64,000 nucleotides of DNA from Stenotrophomonas sp. YIM B06876 (GTDB lineage: Bacteria; Pseudomonadota; Gammaproteobacteria; Xanthomonadales; Xanthomonadaceae). The DNA is taken from assembly GCF_030711595.1 (NCBI RefSeq), contig NZ_JAUJUJ010000002.1, forward strand, positions 1-64,000, in the 5' to 3' direction. Shown in pieces: positions 1 to 8,971 of the stretch. The notes beneath the pieces were generated by a model. That model ran no database searches. It saw only the letters and a list, made by a program, of their open reading frames with translations, and was not told the origin of the DNA. Position 1 is the stretch's first letter; every line of letters begins with the position of its first letter. Made by a program: the position numbers and the translations under genes.

Positions 1-1170
1 CGCGGCCAGACCGGGCCGGCCGGGGGCCACTGTCAGCTGCAGATCCGGCACCGAGGCGCTGCGCGCGCGGCCGGCACCCACATCCCACCAGGGAATCGAA
101 ATGCCCTGCAATGACAAGGCGCCGGCCTGCTGCGGCACGATGGAATAGCGGCGTGTCATCCTCAGTTGCGGGCTGGGCCCGCTGAAGGTCTCGTCGTACT
201 GCGCCGGCTCGGCGAACACCTGCGCCGCATCGCCGAGCGAGGGGACCGGCAGGTCGGGAAACTGCGCACGGGTGGCGCCCACCGCGGTCGCCTCCACCTC
301 GACAGTCATCGCCTCACCCACCCTGGCCATCTGCGGCGCGGCGGTGTAGCGCAGGCGCAGGTCCCGCAATGGCAGCCACGGCTGCGGGGCGTTGATGGGC
401 TGGGCCCGCACCTGCAAGGTCTGCTCCGGCGCACGGGCACTGAGCTGGGTGTCGCCACCGCCGAAGAAATCGCTGAACAGGCCACCGACGCCGCGCCCGG
501 TGAAACGCGCACCGGGCAACTGCAACGGGCCGCTGCGTTCGGGCACCAGCAGGAAGCGGCGTTCGACCACGTTGTAGCGACGACCGTTCACCTCACGCAC
601 CAGGGTGCGATCCTCGCCCACCCGTTGCAGCGACGCCGACGCCGGGGTGTCCAGCACCAGTTCGCCGGACGCGAGCTGGGTGGCGAAATACAGCCGCACG
701 ACCACGCCGACACTTTGCTGCACATAGGGCGTGGGGTCATCGACATCGGTTTCAATGAACGCACGCTCATCGCCACGCGGCGCGACCGTGGCAACGTCCG
801 CGGCCAGCACCTGCAATTGCAGGGGCGCGGTCAGTTCACTGCCCACCCGCAATGCCGGCACCTCCAGCACTCCGCTGCGCGTCGGGGTCAGCGCCAGCCC
901 GAACAGGGCTTTGGCCGAGGCCACACCGTTGATCAACTGCACCTGCTGGCTGCTGGTCTGCCCACTGAGCGCGAAGTCGGCCCGCAACGGTGCGTAGTCC
1001 GGCGGGCTGCGCAACTGGTCGCTTTCAATGTTGAGGGTGACGCTTTCGCCTTCACGGATCGTGCTGCGGTCCAGCCAGGCACGGGTGGTGGCATGCGCGG
1101 CCGGGAGCAGCACCAAAACGAGCAGGGTCAGCAGCGCAGCGGCCACGCTGGCAGATATCCGTTGTTTCAT
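1..1170 (-). CDS. batD: BatD-family protein (3' end cut off by window start)
   Basis: Membrane-anchored periplasmic protein of the aerotolerance (Bat) family; molecular role not established. The start ATG at 1170 overlaps the stop of the upstream VWA/TPR gene by four bases (ATGA). The protein begins MKQRISASVAAALLTLLVLV and continues to LLPAAHA, a clear signal peptide. Beta-rich repeats typical of BatD follow, with a glycine/phenylalanine-rich stretch (GVGGFFGGG) about 230 residues in, as is usual in this family. About 390 codons are visible and the C-terminal transmembrane part lies outside the window. It is the last visible gene of the moxR-DUF58-DUF4381-batA-batBC-batD operon, which supports the assignment. 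Confidence 0.85.
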   Translation of the reverse strand, partial: MKQRISASVAAALLTLLVLVLLPAAHATTRAWLDRSTIREGESVTLNIESDQLRSPPDYAPLRADFALSGQTSSQQVQLINGVASAKALFGLALTPTRSGVLEVPALRVGSELTAPLQLQVLAADVATVAPRGDERAFIETDVDDPTPYVQQSVGVVVRLYFATQLASGELVLDTPASASLQRVGEDRTLVREVNGRRYNVVERRFLLVPERSGPLQLPGARFTGRGVGGLFSDFFGGGDTQLSARAPEQTLQVRAQPINAPQPWLPLRDLRLRYTAAPQMARVGEAMTVEVEATAVGATRAQFPDLPVPSLGDAAQVFAEPAQYDETFSGPSPQLRMTRRYSIVPQQAGALSLQGISIPWWDVGAGRARSASVPDLQLTVAPGRPGLAA

Positions 1171-2921
1171 CGCCCTTCCCGCTTGCGTCGCTCGTACTCG
1201 AGCTGGAACTTGGTTTTCAGCAGATTGCCCGGTTCATCCGGTACCCGGCGCATCCACGCCTCGATCGCCTGGCGGCGCTCGCGCTCTTCGGCGCTCTGCG
1301 CCGGCGGCGCCTGTTTTCCCTCCGCTTCCGCGGCCGGCTGCTGCTGCATCGCCTGTTGCATGCGTTCACGCTGCGCCTGGTCGGCCTGTTGCTGCGCTTT
1401 GGCATCCTCGGCCTGCGGCGTGTCCGCCGACGGCGCCGGTTTTTTCGACGCCGATTCCGTTGCCGGTTTTTGCGCCGGGCTTTGCGCAGGCGGCTGTTGG
1501 CCCTCTTTGCCCGGCGAGGACGAACCGGAAGAGGGCTGCCCAGCGTCCTGCGGCGATTTCGACGGGCCCTGCTTGCCGTCCTGTTTACCGCCCTGCTGAT
1601 CCGGCTTCCGGTCCTGCTGCGTGCGCCGGCGCGCGGCCTCCACCGCAGCGCGATTGGCGATGGCGTCGGCCATTCCGGGCTGATGGCGCAGGGCCCGGTC
1701 ATAGGCGTTGATCGCCTCGTCGTACTTTGCCTGCCGGGCCAGCGCGTTGCCCAGGTTGTACCAGCCCTGGTCGCTGTCGATGCCTTCAAAGCGCTGCTGC
1801 GCGGCCGCGAAATCGCCTCTGCGATACGCCGCCACGCCCTCGGCCAATTGCCGGTGACGGACCTGGTCGGGGCGCTGCCACATCGCGCTTTCAGCGGCCT
1901 GCGCCGGCACTGACAGCGGCAACAGACAGGCCATCACCAGCATCGCCGCCAGTCCGCCGCGACGGCGGAACGCCAGCAGTGCCAACACCAGCAACGGGGG
2001 CAGCAGCCAATATCCTTCATCGCGCCAGGTCCGCCCCGTCGGCCCGCTGCCCTCGCCGCTTTCCTGGATCCGCGGTTGCAGCACGCCCAGTGCCTGCAGG
2101 TCCGCATCACCCGCGCCGAGACGGACATAGCGGCCATTGCCGGCCGCAGCCAGCGCTCGTAATGACGGTTCATCAAGGCGGGCCTGTTCGATCCGCCCGC
2201 TACGGTCGCGATAGGCGGCCCCGGCCGGCGTACCCAGCCCGAGTACGGAAACCCGATACCCCGACCCGGCAGCCTGCGCTGCCGCATTGCGCACGGCGGC
2301 ATCCGCGTGGTCGCTGAGCAGCAGGATGTCGCCCTGGTGCATGCCGGCCTGCTGCAGCAGCCTGCTGGCCCATGCCAGGGCCAGGTCCGCACGCTGGCCA
2401 TCAACCGGCATCACCTCCGGGCCCAGCGCATCCAGAAACAGCGCCACATTCGCCGCATCGGCCGTCAGCGGCGCCACCGTGAACGCTTCACCGGCGTAGA
2501 CCACCAGCGCCATCTCGCCGCCCTGGCGTTCGCGCAGCAAGGTGGCCAGCTTGGCCCGCGCCTGCAGCAACCGCGACGGTTGCATGTCGGTTGCGGCAAT
2601 GCTTCCCGACAGGTCCAGCACTGCCACCAGCGGCGCCCGGGTTTGCCACAACGGCTGCTCCAGCTGGCGCCAGCTCGGGCCGGCCAGGGCCACTACCGAC
2701 AGGATGCCCCCCAGCACCAGCGCAGCCCGTCCCCACCCCGAGCGCCGCGCGGTGCCAGCCAGCAGATGGCGCAGCAGATGCGGATCCACGGCTTGCCGCC
2801 AGATTGTGTGACGGCGCCGCCGATGGACGGCGTACAGCACCCCCAGCGGTACCAGCAACAGCAGCCACAGCGCGTGCGGGCGCAGGAAATGCAGCGAATC
2901 CAGGATCACGGGCATGCTCAT
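1167..2921 (-). CDS. BatB/BatC-like fused VWA and TPR membrane protein
   Basis: One 584-residue protein joins a BatB-type von Willebrand A domain to a BatC-type TPR domain. Two N-terminal hydrophobic segments (about residues 10-30 and 50-75) flank basic loops, as in BatA/BatB. The VWA metal-binding (MIDAS) motif appears as DLSGS in VAVLDLSGSIAATDMQPSR. Another membrane segment near residues 305-340 is followed by TPR-like helices (YNLGNALARQAKYDEAINAYDRAL). A long Gln/Lys/Pro/Ala-rich low-complexity tail comes next, then a conserved end (WMRRVPDEPGNLLKTKFQLEYERR). I chose ATG 2921 because it forms an ATGA overlap with the batA stop; an in-frame start at 2945 would lie inside batA. It probably works with BatA and the MoxR ATPase in a cell-envelope stress complex. 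Confidence 0.85.
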   Translation of the reverse strand: MSMPVILDSLHFLRPHALWLLLLVPLGVLYAVHRRRRHTIWRQAVDPHLLRHLLAGTARRSGWGRAALVLGGILSVVALAGPSWRQLEQPLWQTRAPLVAVLDLSGSIAATDMQPSRLLQARAKLATLLRERQGGEMALVVYAGEAFTVAPLTADAANVALFLDALGPEVMPVDGQRADLALAWASRLLQQAGMHQGDILLLSDHADAAVRNAAAQAAGSGYRVSVLGLGTPAGAAYRDRSGRIEQARLDEPSLRALAAAGNGRYVRLGAGDADLQALGVLQPRIQESGEGSGPTGRTWRDEGYWLLPPLLVLALLAFRRRGGLAAMLVMACLLPLSVPAQAAESAMWQRPDQVRHRQLAEGVAAYRRGDFAAAQQRFEGIDSDQGWYNLGNALARQAKYDEAINAYDRALRHQPGMADAIANRAAVEAARRRTQQDRKPDQQGGKQDGKQGPSKSPQDAGQPSSGSSSPGKEGQQPPAQSPAQKPATESASKKPAPSADTPQAEDAKAQQQADQAQRERMQQAMQQQPAAEAEGKQAPPAQSAEERERRQAIEAWMRRVPDEPGNLLKTKFQLEYERRKREGR

Positions 2922-3925
2922 GCGCGGCGGTCCGGCAACAGCCATGCGCCGGCCCCCAGCAGCAACGCCAGGGCCAACGGCCAGGCGTAGCGTTCAATCC
3001 GTGGCCGCAGCGCGGGGCCGGCCTGCTGCACCGGTTCCAGCCGATCCAGCTCGGCATAGATCCCCGCCAACTGCTGCGTATCCTGGGCACGGAAAAAGCG
3101 CCCGCCGGTTTCCGCGGCAATACGCGTCAGCGTCTGTTCGTCGATCGGATCTTCATCGGCCGCGATCTGCACCCCGAACAGCGAAAAGTCATTGCTGCCG
3201 CCAAAGGCGATCGTGTACACCCGCACACCTTCGGCTTTGGCCAGCTCGGCCGCCTTGAGCGGCTCCAGTACACCGGCCGTATTGACCCCATCGGTCAGCA
3301 GGATCAATACCCGCTGTCCTTGCGGCTGCTCGCGCAGGCGCTTGACCGACAACGCGATAGCATCGCCGAGCGCGGTTTCGCGGCCGGCAAGCCCGACCAC
3401 CGCATCGCGCAACTGCTCGCGCACGCTGGCGTGGTCGGCGGTCAACGGCGTCAACGGGTAAGCCCGCTGGCCGAACACCAGCAGCCCGATACGGTCACCC
3501 TGGCGCCGTTCGAGGAAGTCGGCCAACACCGCCTTGGCTGCGGTCAGCCGGTCCACCACGCGCCCGCCCAGCTGCATGTCCGGCTCACTCATGCTGCCGG
3601 ACAGGTCCACCGCCAGCATCATCTGCCGCGCCTGTTGTGGCGGCTCCACCGCCTCGCCCAGCTGCTGCGGCCGGGCGGCAGCCATGCACAGGCAGAACCA
3701 CGCCAACCACAGCAGCAGCGAACGCAACCGCGGTCCGCTTCCCGGCCGGGCCGCGGCGACGGTCCGCAATTGTTGCAACGCGTATGGCACCTGCAACGCC
3801 GGCGTGGCGCCCGACCGCGTCGGCCACCAGCGCATCAGCAACGGCAGCGGCAGCGCCAGCCATAGCCACGGCCAGGCGAATACCTGGATCAGACCGGCCA
3901 GCGTCGTCGTGCTCAACAGGCTCAT
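2918..3925 (-). CDS. batA: BatA-like VWA domain membrane protein
   Basis: 335 residues. An N-terminal hydrophobic segment (WPWLWLALPLPLLMRWW) and a second one near residue 60 precede a von Willebrand A domain whose MIDAS motif is intact (MLAVDLSGSMSEPDMQ, then the LLTDGVNTAG segment). A C-terminal hydrophobic helix (WPLALALLLGAGAWLL) anchors the domain on the periplasmic side. The start at 3925 overlaps the upstream DUF4381 stop by four bases; a longer in-frame start at 3973 would overlap that gene more and is not preferred. VWA proteins of this type are thought to act with MoxR ATPases in metal-dependent assembly or stress tolerance. That role is family knowledge, not visible in the sequence. 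Confidence 0.9.
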   Translation of the reverse strand: MSLLSTTTLAGLIQVFAWPWLWLALPLPLLMRWWPTRSGATPALQVPYALQQLRTVAAARPGSGPRLRSLLLWLAWFCLCMAAARPQQLGEAVEPPQQARQMMLAVDLSGSMSEPDMQLGGRVVDRLTAAKAVLADFLERRQGDRIGLLVFGQRAYPLTPLTADHASVREQLRDAVVGLAGRETALGDAIALSVKRLREQPQGQRVLILLTDGVNTAGVLEPLKAAELAKAEGVRVYTIAFGGSNDFSLFGVQIAADEDPIDEQTLTRIAAETGGRFFRAQDTQQLAGIYAELDRLEPVQQAGPALRPRIERYAWPLALALLLGAGAWLLPDRRA

Positions 3926-4377
3926 CGACGTCCCGCCATCAGTTCGACAAACCGCGTCCGTGCCAGCTCGCACGCCGCGCGTGCGATGTCAGCATCCACC
4001 TGGCGGCGGTAGCCACCCTCCAATAACAGGCGCCCGTCACCGCGAGAAAAATCCTGCCGTTTTGTCCCGTCCAGAAACTGCAGCCACGCGTCACCTTGCA
4101 GATTCGCCGCGGCAGCATCGATCCGCTTCGCCGCCCGCCGCAGCATGCCTGATGCGGCAGCCAATCGGGCCGCAGGTGTCTCGGCGTCATGCAACGCGGC
4201 GTCGAACAAGCCTTGCCAGCGGCGCTGCCGGCGGCGCCGCCGCCAGCTGAAAAACACCCGCACGGCCAGCCCCACCAGAAGCGCGGCGAACAGCAGCCAC
4301 CAGCCCGGCGCCGGCGGCCACCAGTCCGGCGCCGGCGGCAGATGCACATCGCGCAACGGCAATTGGCGCGCGCTCAT
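3922..4377 (-). CDS. DUF4381 domain membrane protein of the MoxR operon
   Basis: 151 residues. A short N-terminal part rich in Pro and Trp (LPPAPDWWPPAPGWWLL) leads into one transmembrane helix, then a strongly basic stretch (SWRRRRRRQRRW) and a helical cytoplasmic domain. This Trp-Pro-TM-basic layout and the position between the DUF58 and BatA genes are the signature of DUF4381 proteins. The function is unknown. It overlaps both neighbours by four bases, so translation is probably coupled through the operon. Confidence 0.85.
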   Translation of the reverse strand: MSARQLPLRDVHLPPAPDWWPPAPGWWLLFAALLVGLAVRVFFSWRRRRRQRRWQGLFDAALHDAETPAARLAAASGMLRRAAKRIDAAAANLQGDAWLQFLDGTKRQDFSRGDGRLLLEGGYRRQVDADIARAACELARTRFVELMAGRR

Positions 4378-5300
4378 CGCATCTCCCCCACGGGAACCGG
4401 CGCCAACCAGGCATCGCTGGCGTCATCGCAGGCCAGCACATGCACCTGGATGCGACGGCCGGGCAAGGTGGCGAGCAGTTGCTGCAAGGGCGCGACAAAT
4501 GCCTGATGCCAGCGGAGCCGCGCGCTTTCCGAATCAAGATCCAGCTCGACCCGCTGGCCCTGCGCCAGAAAAGGCAGCACCCCGTGCGGTGGCGCAAGCT
4601 CCAGTGGATCGACCTGCAGCAGCAACACCACTTCCAGATGCTGTGCCAGACCCGACCAGCGCGGCAGCGGAATCTGCGCCACGCTGGCGGGGTCGGCCAA
4701 CACCACCAGCCGTGAGCCGGGGCGCAACAGCCGCGCACTGCGCTGCAGCGCGGCGTCCAGCCCGCCATCTTCGGCGGGAACCTGCGCATACCAGCGGCTC
4801 AACGCATCCAGCACCTTGAGCACCCCACGCGAACCGCCTGCCGGGGCAACCGGAGTCTCGCTGCCACTGCCGCGCAATGCGCCCACACGGTCGCCCTGGC
4901 GCTGCGCCATCCAGGCCGCCACCGCGCCGGCGCGGGCAGCCTGGACCGATTTGAAGCGCACCCGGGTGCCGAAGTACAGGCGCGGGCTGGTGTCGGCGAC
5001 AATCAGCGTGACCCGCTCGCGTTCGGCCTGGAACAGCTTCGTATGGGTGTGTCCGGTACGCGCGCTCAGCTTCCAGTCGATATGTCGGGCATCGTCACCC
5101 GCCACGTATTCACGCGATTCGGCGTATTCCATGCCGCGCCCGCGGACCGCCGACGGCGCGATCCCGACCGCTCCGTGCTGGCCGCGCCGCACCGCATGCC
5201 GGCGCGCCACCGATTGCCGCAGCGCCACCAATTCCTGCAGGCTCGGCCGCACACCGTCCAGTGCACCAGATTGCTGGACGGCGGAATGTTCCTCACGCAT
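4374..5300 (-). CDS. DUF58 domain protein
   Basis: 308 residues, soluble. It contains the DUF58 core motif in GRGMEYAESREYVAGDDARHIDWKLSARTG, around residues 55-85, followed by a VWA-like fold (VTLIVADTSPRLYFGTRVRFKSVQ). DUF58 proteins are encoded almost always next to MoxR ATPases and are presumed partners or substrates of them. The gene follows moxR after 95 noncoding bases and overlaps DUF4381 by four bases. The ATG at 5300 is preceded by a weak GAAGG ribosome site. The family assignment is firm; the biochemical role is unknown. Confidence 0.9.
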   Translation of the reverse strand: MREEHSAVQQSGALDGVRPSLQELVALRQSVARRHAVRRGQHGAVGIAPSAVRGRGMEYAESREYVAGDDARHIDWKLSARTGHTHTKLFQAERERVTLIVADTSPRLYFGTRVRFKSVQAARAGAVAAWMAQRQGDRVGALRGSGSETPVAPAGGSRGVLKVLDALSRWYAQVPAEDGGLDAALQRSARLLRPGSRLVVLADPASVAQIPLPRWSGLAQHLEVVLLLQVDPLELAPPHGVLPFLAQGQRVELDLDSESARLRWHQAFVAPLQQLLATLPGRRIQVHVLACDDASDAWLAPVPVGEMR

Positions 5301-5395
5301 GCAAGCCGCCTTCCGGCACGACAGCCAGGGTGCGCCTGCTTTTTCCCCGCAGGCGCAGGAGCATGGAAACCACGGGCATCGACACCGTCATCGCC

Positions 5396-6415
5396 TCAGG
5401 GGAGCGGTACCCGCTCCAGCAACTCGGCCACCAGACGTTCTCCGTCCCAGCCTTCGGCCGTGGCTTCATAGCTGGGCAGGATGCGGTGACGCAACACGTC
5501 GGGGGCAATGGCGCGGATATCATCCGGGGTCACAAAGTCGCGACCGGCCAGCCACGCCCGTGCCCGCGCGCAACGTTCCAGCGCGATCGAACCGCGCGGA
5601 CTGGCGCCCCACGCGATGCGCCGCGCCAACCCCGGGTCATAGCTGCCGGCATCACGCGAAGCCAGCACCAGCTCGATCAGGTAGCGCTCCAGCTGCGGCG
5701 CCATATGCAGCTCCAGCACCGCCTTGCGCGCCTGTTCAATCGAGTGCAGCGAAATCTTGCGGACGACCTCGGGGGCGGGATCGAACTGCTGCATCGCCTT
5801 CTCCCGCGCCAGCCGCAGGATCTGCGCTTCGGCGCCCGCATCGGGATAGCCGATCCGCACATGCATCAGGAACCGGTCCAACTGCGCTTCCGGCAACGGG
5901 AAAGTGCCTTCCTGCTCGATCGGATTCTGCGTGGCCATGACCAGGAACAGTTTCGGCAACGGATAGGTATGCCGGCCCACGGTCACCTGACGCTCCCCCA
6001 TGGCCTCCAGCAGCGCCGACTGCACCTTGGCGGGCGCCCGGTTGATCTCGTCGGCCAGCAGGATCGGATGGAAGATCGGACCCGGCTGGAACTCGAAGCG
6101 TCCTTCCTGCGCGCGCCAGATATCGGTGCCGGTCAGATCCGCCGGCAGCAGGTCGGGGGTGAACTGCACCCGCGAGAAATTCGCCTCCAGACGCGACGCC
6201 AGCGCCCGGATCGCGGTGGTCTTGGCCAATCCGGGGGCACCTTCGACCAGCAGATGGCCATCGGCAAGCAGCGCAATCAGCAACCGCTCGATCAGCGCCG
6301 ACTGGCCGACAATCGTCGCTGTCAGCGCTGCGCGCAGCGCCATGAAGCTATCGTGCAAGCTGTCATTTGCGACGGCGGGAATGTTTTCGGCGGCCAGCAG
6401 GGGTGGATTGTCCAT
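5396..6415 (-). CDS. MoxR-family AAA+ ATPase
   Basis: 339 residues. It has a Walker A-like GAPGLAKT near residue 60, Walker B LLADEINRAPAKVQSALLEAM, sensor 1 ATQNPIEQEGTFPLPEAQLDRF and a C-terminal lid with GASPRGSIAL, all classic for MoxR ATPases. MoxR proteins act as chaperone-like ATPases that activate or assemble metal- or VWA-dependent complexes. Here it is the first gene of a six-gene operon with DUF58, DUF4381 and Bat-type VWA proteins, the arrangement linked elsewhere to envelope and oxidative stress tolerance. No convincing promoter is seen. The pilQ terminator lies 66 bases upstream of its start, so it is transcribed separately from the pilus operon. Confidence 0.95.
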   Translation of the reverse strand: MDNPPLLAAENIPAVANDSLHDSFMALRAALTATIVGQSALIERLLIALLADGHLLVEGAPGLAKTTAIRALASRLEANFSRVQFTPDLLPADLTGTDIWRAQEGRFEFQPGPIFHPILLADEINRAPAKVQSALLEAMGERQVTVGRHTYPLPKLFLVMATQNPIEQEGTFPLPEAQLDRFLMHVRIGYPDAGAEAQILRLAREKAMQQFDPAPEVVRKISLHSIEQARKAVLELHMAPQLERYLIELVLASRDAGSYDPGLARRIAWGASPRGSIALERCARARAWLAGRDFVTPDDIRAIAPDVLRHRILPSYEATAEGWDGERLVAELLERVPLP

Positions 6416-6480
6416 AGGTGCAGTTTGACCTATCGGCAGTGAAATCGTTCCCTTTGGCGCAACCGATTCAGGCCGACGTC

Positions 6481-6508
6481 AAAAAAAGGGGCCGCAGTCA
6501 GCGGCCCC
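6481..6508 (-). terminator. Rho-independent terminator of the pilMNOPQ operon
   Basis: The perfect 8-bp stem GGGGCCGC/GCGGCCCC (6488-6495 with 6501-6508) has a five-base loop. On the minus strand it is followed by seven T residues. It sits 23 bases after the pilQ stop. Confidence 0.9.
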
Positions 6509-6531
6509 TCGTTTTCAACCTGTGGGCTGGA

Positions 6532-8421
6532 TCAGCGCGTCTTGGCCACGCGCAGGATCTTCGGTGTCACGAACACCAGCAGCTCGGCCTTGTCCTTGCC
6601 ACGACCGCGCTTCTTGAACAGGTTGCCGAGGAACGGCACATCGCCCAGGAACGGCACCTTGGACACGCTGCTGCGATCGCTGAACTCGTACACGCCGCCG
6701 ATCACCACCGTCTGCCCGTCTTCCACCAGCACCGCGGTGTTGATCTCGCGGCGGTTGATCGACGGCACGGTGCCGTAACCTTCCAGCACGATCAGCTGAT
6801 CAACCTCGTCCTTCTTGACATTCATGTTCAGGAACACGCGGTTGTCACTGGTGATGGTCGGGGTGACCTTCAGCTCCAGCAACACTTCCTTGAACTGCAC
6901 GTTCGGCGTCGCCGCGGTACCGGCAGTACCGCCGGTGATGGTGACGTAGCCGATTTCCTTGCCCTGCTTGATCACGCCCTCTCGCTGGTTGGCGGTGACG
7001 ATGCGCGGGTTGGAAATGACCTCGCCCCGACCCTCTTCCTGCAGTGCGGACAGCTCCATGTCGAGATTGAAGTTCGCACCCAGCAAGGTATAGGCAAGGC
7101 TCGGCGCACCACCATTGGTGAATATGCCTGCGCCCACAGGCAGGTTCACGTTCAGGCCGCGGGTTGCGTCGGCATTGCCAGACACACCACTGCCAACGGT
7201 CGCGTTATTGTCACCGTTGTTGTAGCTGCGCCTGCCGCCAACACCGAACTTGGCGCCCAGATCGCGCGCGAACGTGTCGGTGGCGATGACGATGCGGCCT
7301 TCGATCAGCACCTGGTCGACCGGGCGATCGATCACGTCGATCAGCTCGCGCATCCGCGCGACCTTCTTCGGGATGTCGCTGACCATCAAGGTGTTGGTGC
7401 GGTCATCGGCGACGATACGGCCGCGCGGCGACAGGAAGCCATTTTCACCTTGGCTGTCCCCGCTACCGCCACCTCCGCTGCCGCCGTTGCCACCGATTCC
7501 CTTGGCCTCGGTCAGCGCTTTGAAGATCGCGCCGGCGTTGTGGTAATTGATCTGGATGTAGTCGGTGATCATGTCCTGGCGGTTGTCCAGGGCGATGCGG
7601 GCGTCTTCCTTTTCCTGCTCGAACTTGGCCAGTTCCGGCTGCGGGGCCACCCAGATCACGCCGCCATCGCGACGCTTGTCCAGGCCTTTGGCGCGCAGCA
7701 CGATGTCCAGCGCCTGGTCCCACGGCACGTTGATCAGGCGCAGCGTCACGTTGCCCTGCACGGTGTCGGACGCCACCACGTTCAAATTGGACTCTTCGGC
7801 AATCAACTGCAGAACGGTGCGCACCGGCACGTCCTGGAAGTTGAATGTCACCGGACGCCCGCCGTAACCACGCGCGGCTACCGAGGCGGCCGCCTGTGCC
7901 ACCGTACTGGAGGTCACCGCCCCGGTGGCCACTTCGACCGGGCGCGGGGTGATCTCCACCACGTATTCGTTGCCGGTCTGGTAAGCCAGGGACTGGAACG
8001 CCACGTTGGTACTCAGCACCAGCTGCGAGCCGCTGCCGGATGGCTTGGCATCGATGCGCTGCACCGGCGTGGCGAAGTCGACCACATTGAGCGGACGCTG
8101 CAGCTCGACCGGCAAGGTCGCATTGCCGACATCGATCACCACATTGTTGCCCTGCGTACGCAGGTCCGGGCTCGCGCCCTGACCATCAAACTGCAGGATC
8201 AGGCGGCCAGCGCCATCGTCTCCACGCTTGAAGTCGATCTTGGTCACTGCGATCGGCGTTGCAAGCGAGTGAGCCGCATTCTGCCCATCCGGCGCCGGAA
8301 CGCCGGGCGTTGCCGCCATCAAAGAGCCATTGGCCAGTGCAAGCGCAATCCCCAGTGCGCATACACGTACCATCGCATGGCGCCGGGCGGGACGCAGGCT
8401 CAGGGCTTTGTAAAAAGTCAT
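6532..8421 (-). CDS. pilQ: Type IV pilus outer-membrane secretin PilQ
   Basis: 629 residues. This is the secretin ring through which type IV pili cross the outer membrane. An N-terminal signal region (MVRVCALGIALALANGSLMA) precedes an AMIN-type domain, a secretin/TonB short N-terminal domain (FNFQDVPVRTVLQLIAEESNLNVV), an N1-like domain and the C-terminal secretin core (GVIKQGKEIGYVTI, INRREINTAVLVEDGQTVVIGG, FLGDVPFLGNLFKKR). A Gly/Ser-rich linker (GGNGGSGGGGSGDS) interrupts the N-domains. The start is supported by AGGGGA eight bases upstream. It is the last gene of pilMNOPQ, 19 bases after pilP, and a strong terminator follows. Confidence 0.97.
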   Translation of the reverse strand: MTFYKALSLRPARRHAMVRVCALGIALALANGSLMAATPGVPAPDGQNAAHSLATPIAVTKIDFKRGDDGAGRLILQFDGQGASPDLRTQGNNVVIDVGNATLPVELQRPLNVVDFATPVQRIDAKPSGSGSQLVLSTNVAFQSLAYQTGNEYVVEITPRPVEVATGAVTSSTVAQAAASVAARGYGGRPVTFNFQDVPVRTVLQLIAEESNLNVVASDTVQGNVTLRLINVPWDQALDIVLRAKGLDKRRDGGVIWVAPQPELAKFEQEKEDARIALDNRQDMITDYIQINYHNAGAIFKALTEAKGIGGNGGSGGGGSGDSQGENGFLSPRGRIVADDRTNTLMVSDIPKKVARMRELIDVIDRPVDQVLIEGRIVIATDTFARDLGAKFGVGGRRSYNNGDNNATVGSGVSGNADATRGLNVNLPVGAGIFTNGGAPSLAYTLLGANFNLDMELSALQEEGRGEVISNPRIVTANQREGVIKQGKEIGYVTITGGTAGTAATPNVQFKEVLLELKVTPTITSDNRVFLNMNVKKDEVDQLIVLEGYGTVPSINRREINTAVLVEDGQTVVIGGVYEFSDRSSVSKVPFLGDVPFLGNLFKKRGRGKDKAELLVFVTPKILRVAKTR

Positions 8422-8440
8422 CGTGCTATCCCCTAATCAA

Positions 8441-8971
8441 TCATTGATCGTCAAGCGCAAGCGAAGCTGGACGTTCCAGCCAACCGCCAGCGCCATCCGG
8501 CACCAGTTCAATCAATTCAATACCGTCTTCGCGGACACTGGTGACACGGCCATCGCTCTGCCCCAGGTAAACCCCGGGACGGATGCGGTACGTCACCTTG
8601 TCCGGAGCCATGACCAGCGCCACGATACCGGCACCCTTGCCGATCGTGCCAACCATGTCGAGGCTGTCGAGCGGGAAGGCTTCCAGCGGTTCCTTGCGGC
8701 GGTTCGGATCCGGCCGCAGGCCACTACCGCCGTCCGGATTGGCCCACGCATCGGTAAACGGATCACGCATCCCCTGGGCCGCATATTCGAATGTCTCGAA
8801 CTGCTGCATCACCGGCAACGGATCCAGCGGGGGTGCCGGGCGTGCGCGCACGTCGGCGACCCACTTCTGCAGATTGGGCGCATCGCCCGGGGTACTGGTC
8901 ACCCCGCGGGCACAACCGGCCAGCAGCGCAATCAGCACCAGGCCCGTGATTCTAGCGGTTGGCGACCTCAT
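8441..8971 (-). CDS. pilP: Type IV pilus lipoprotein PilP
   Basis: 176 residues. The start has a lipoprotein signal with the lipobox LLAGC (ITGLVLIALLAGCARG), so the mature protein is an inner-membrane lipoprotein. The folded domain carries the PilP signature (YAAQGMRDPF, then LDMVGTIGKGAGIVALVMAPDKVTYRIRPGVYLGQSDGRV). PilP links the inner-membrane PilNO complex to the PilQ secretin. Its ATG overlaps the pilO stop by four bases. Confidence 0.95.
   Translation of the reverse strand: MRSPTARITGLVLIALLAGCARGVTSTPGDAPNLQKWVADVRARPAPPLDPLPVMQQFETFEYAAQGMRDPFTDAWANPDGGSGLRPDPNRRKEPLEAFPLDSLDMVGTIGKGAGIVALVMAPDKVTYRIRPGVYLGQSDGRVTSVREDGIELIELVPDGAGGWLERPASLALDDQ

Noticed and set aside
6418-8436. 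Long open frame on the plus strand opposite pilQ (672 codons)
   Set aside because: It mirrors pilQ; the translation is His/Arg/Gln-rich with no family motifs, as expected for the antisense of a high-GC gene.
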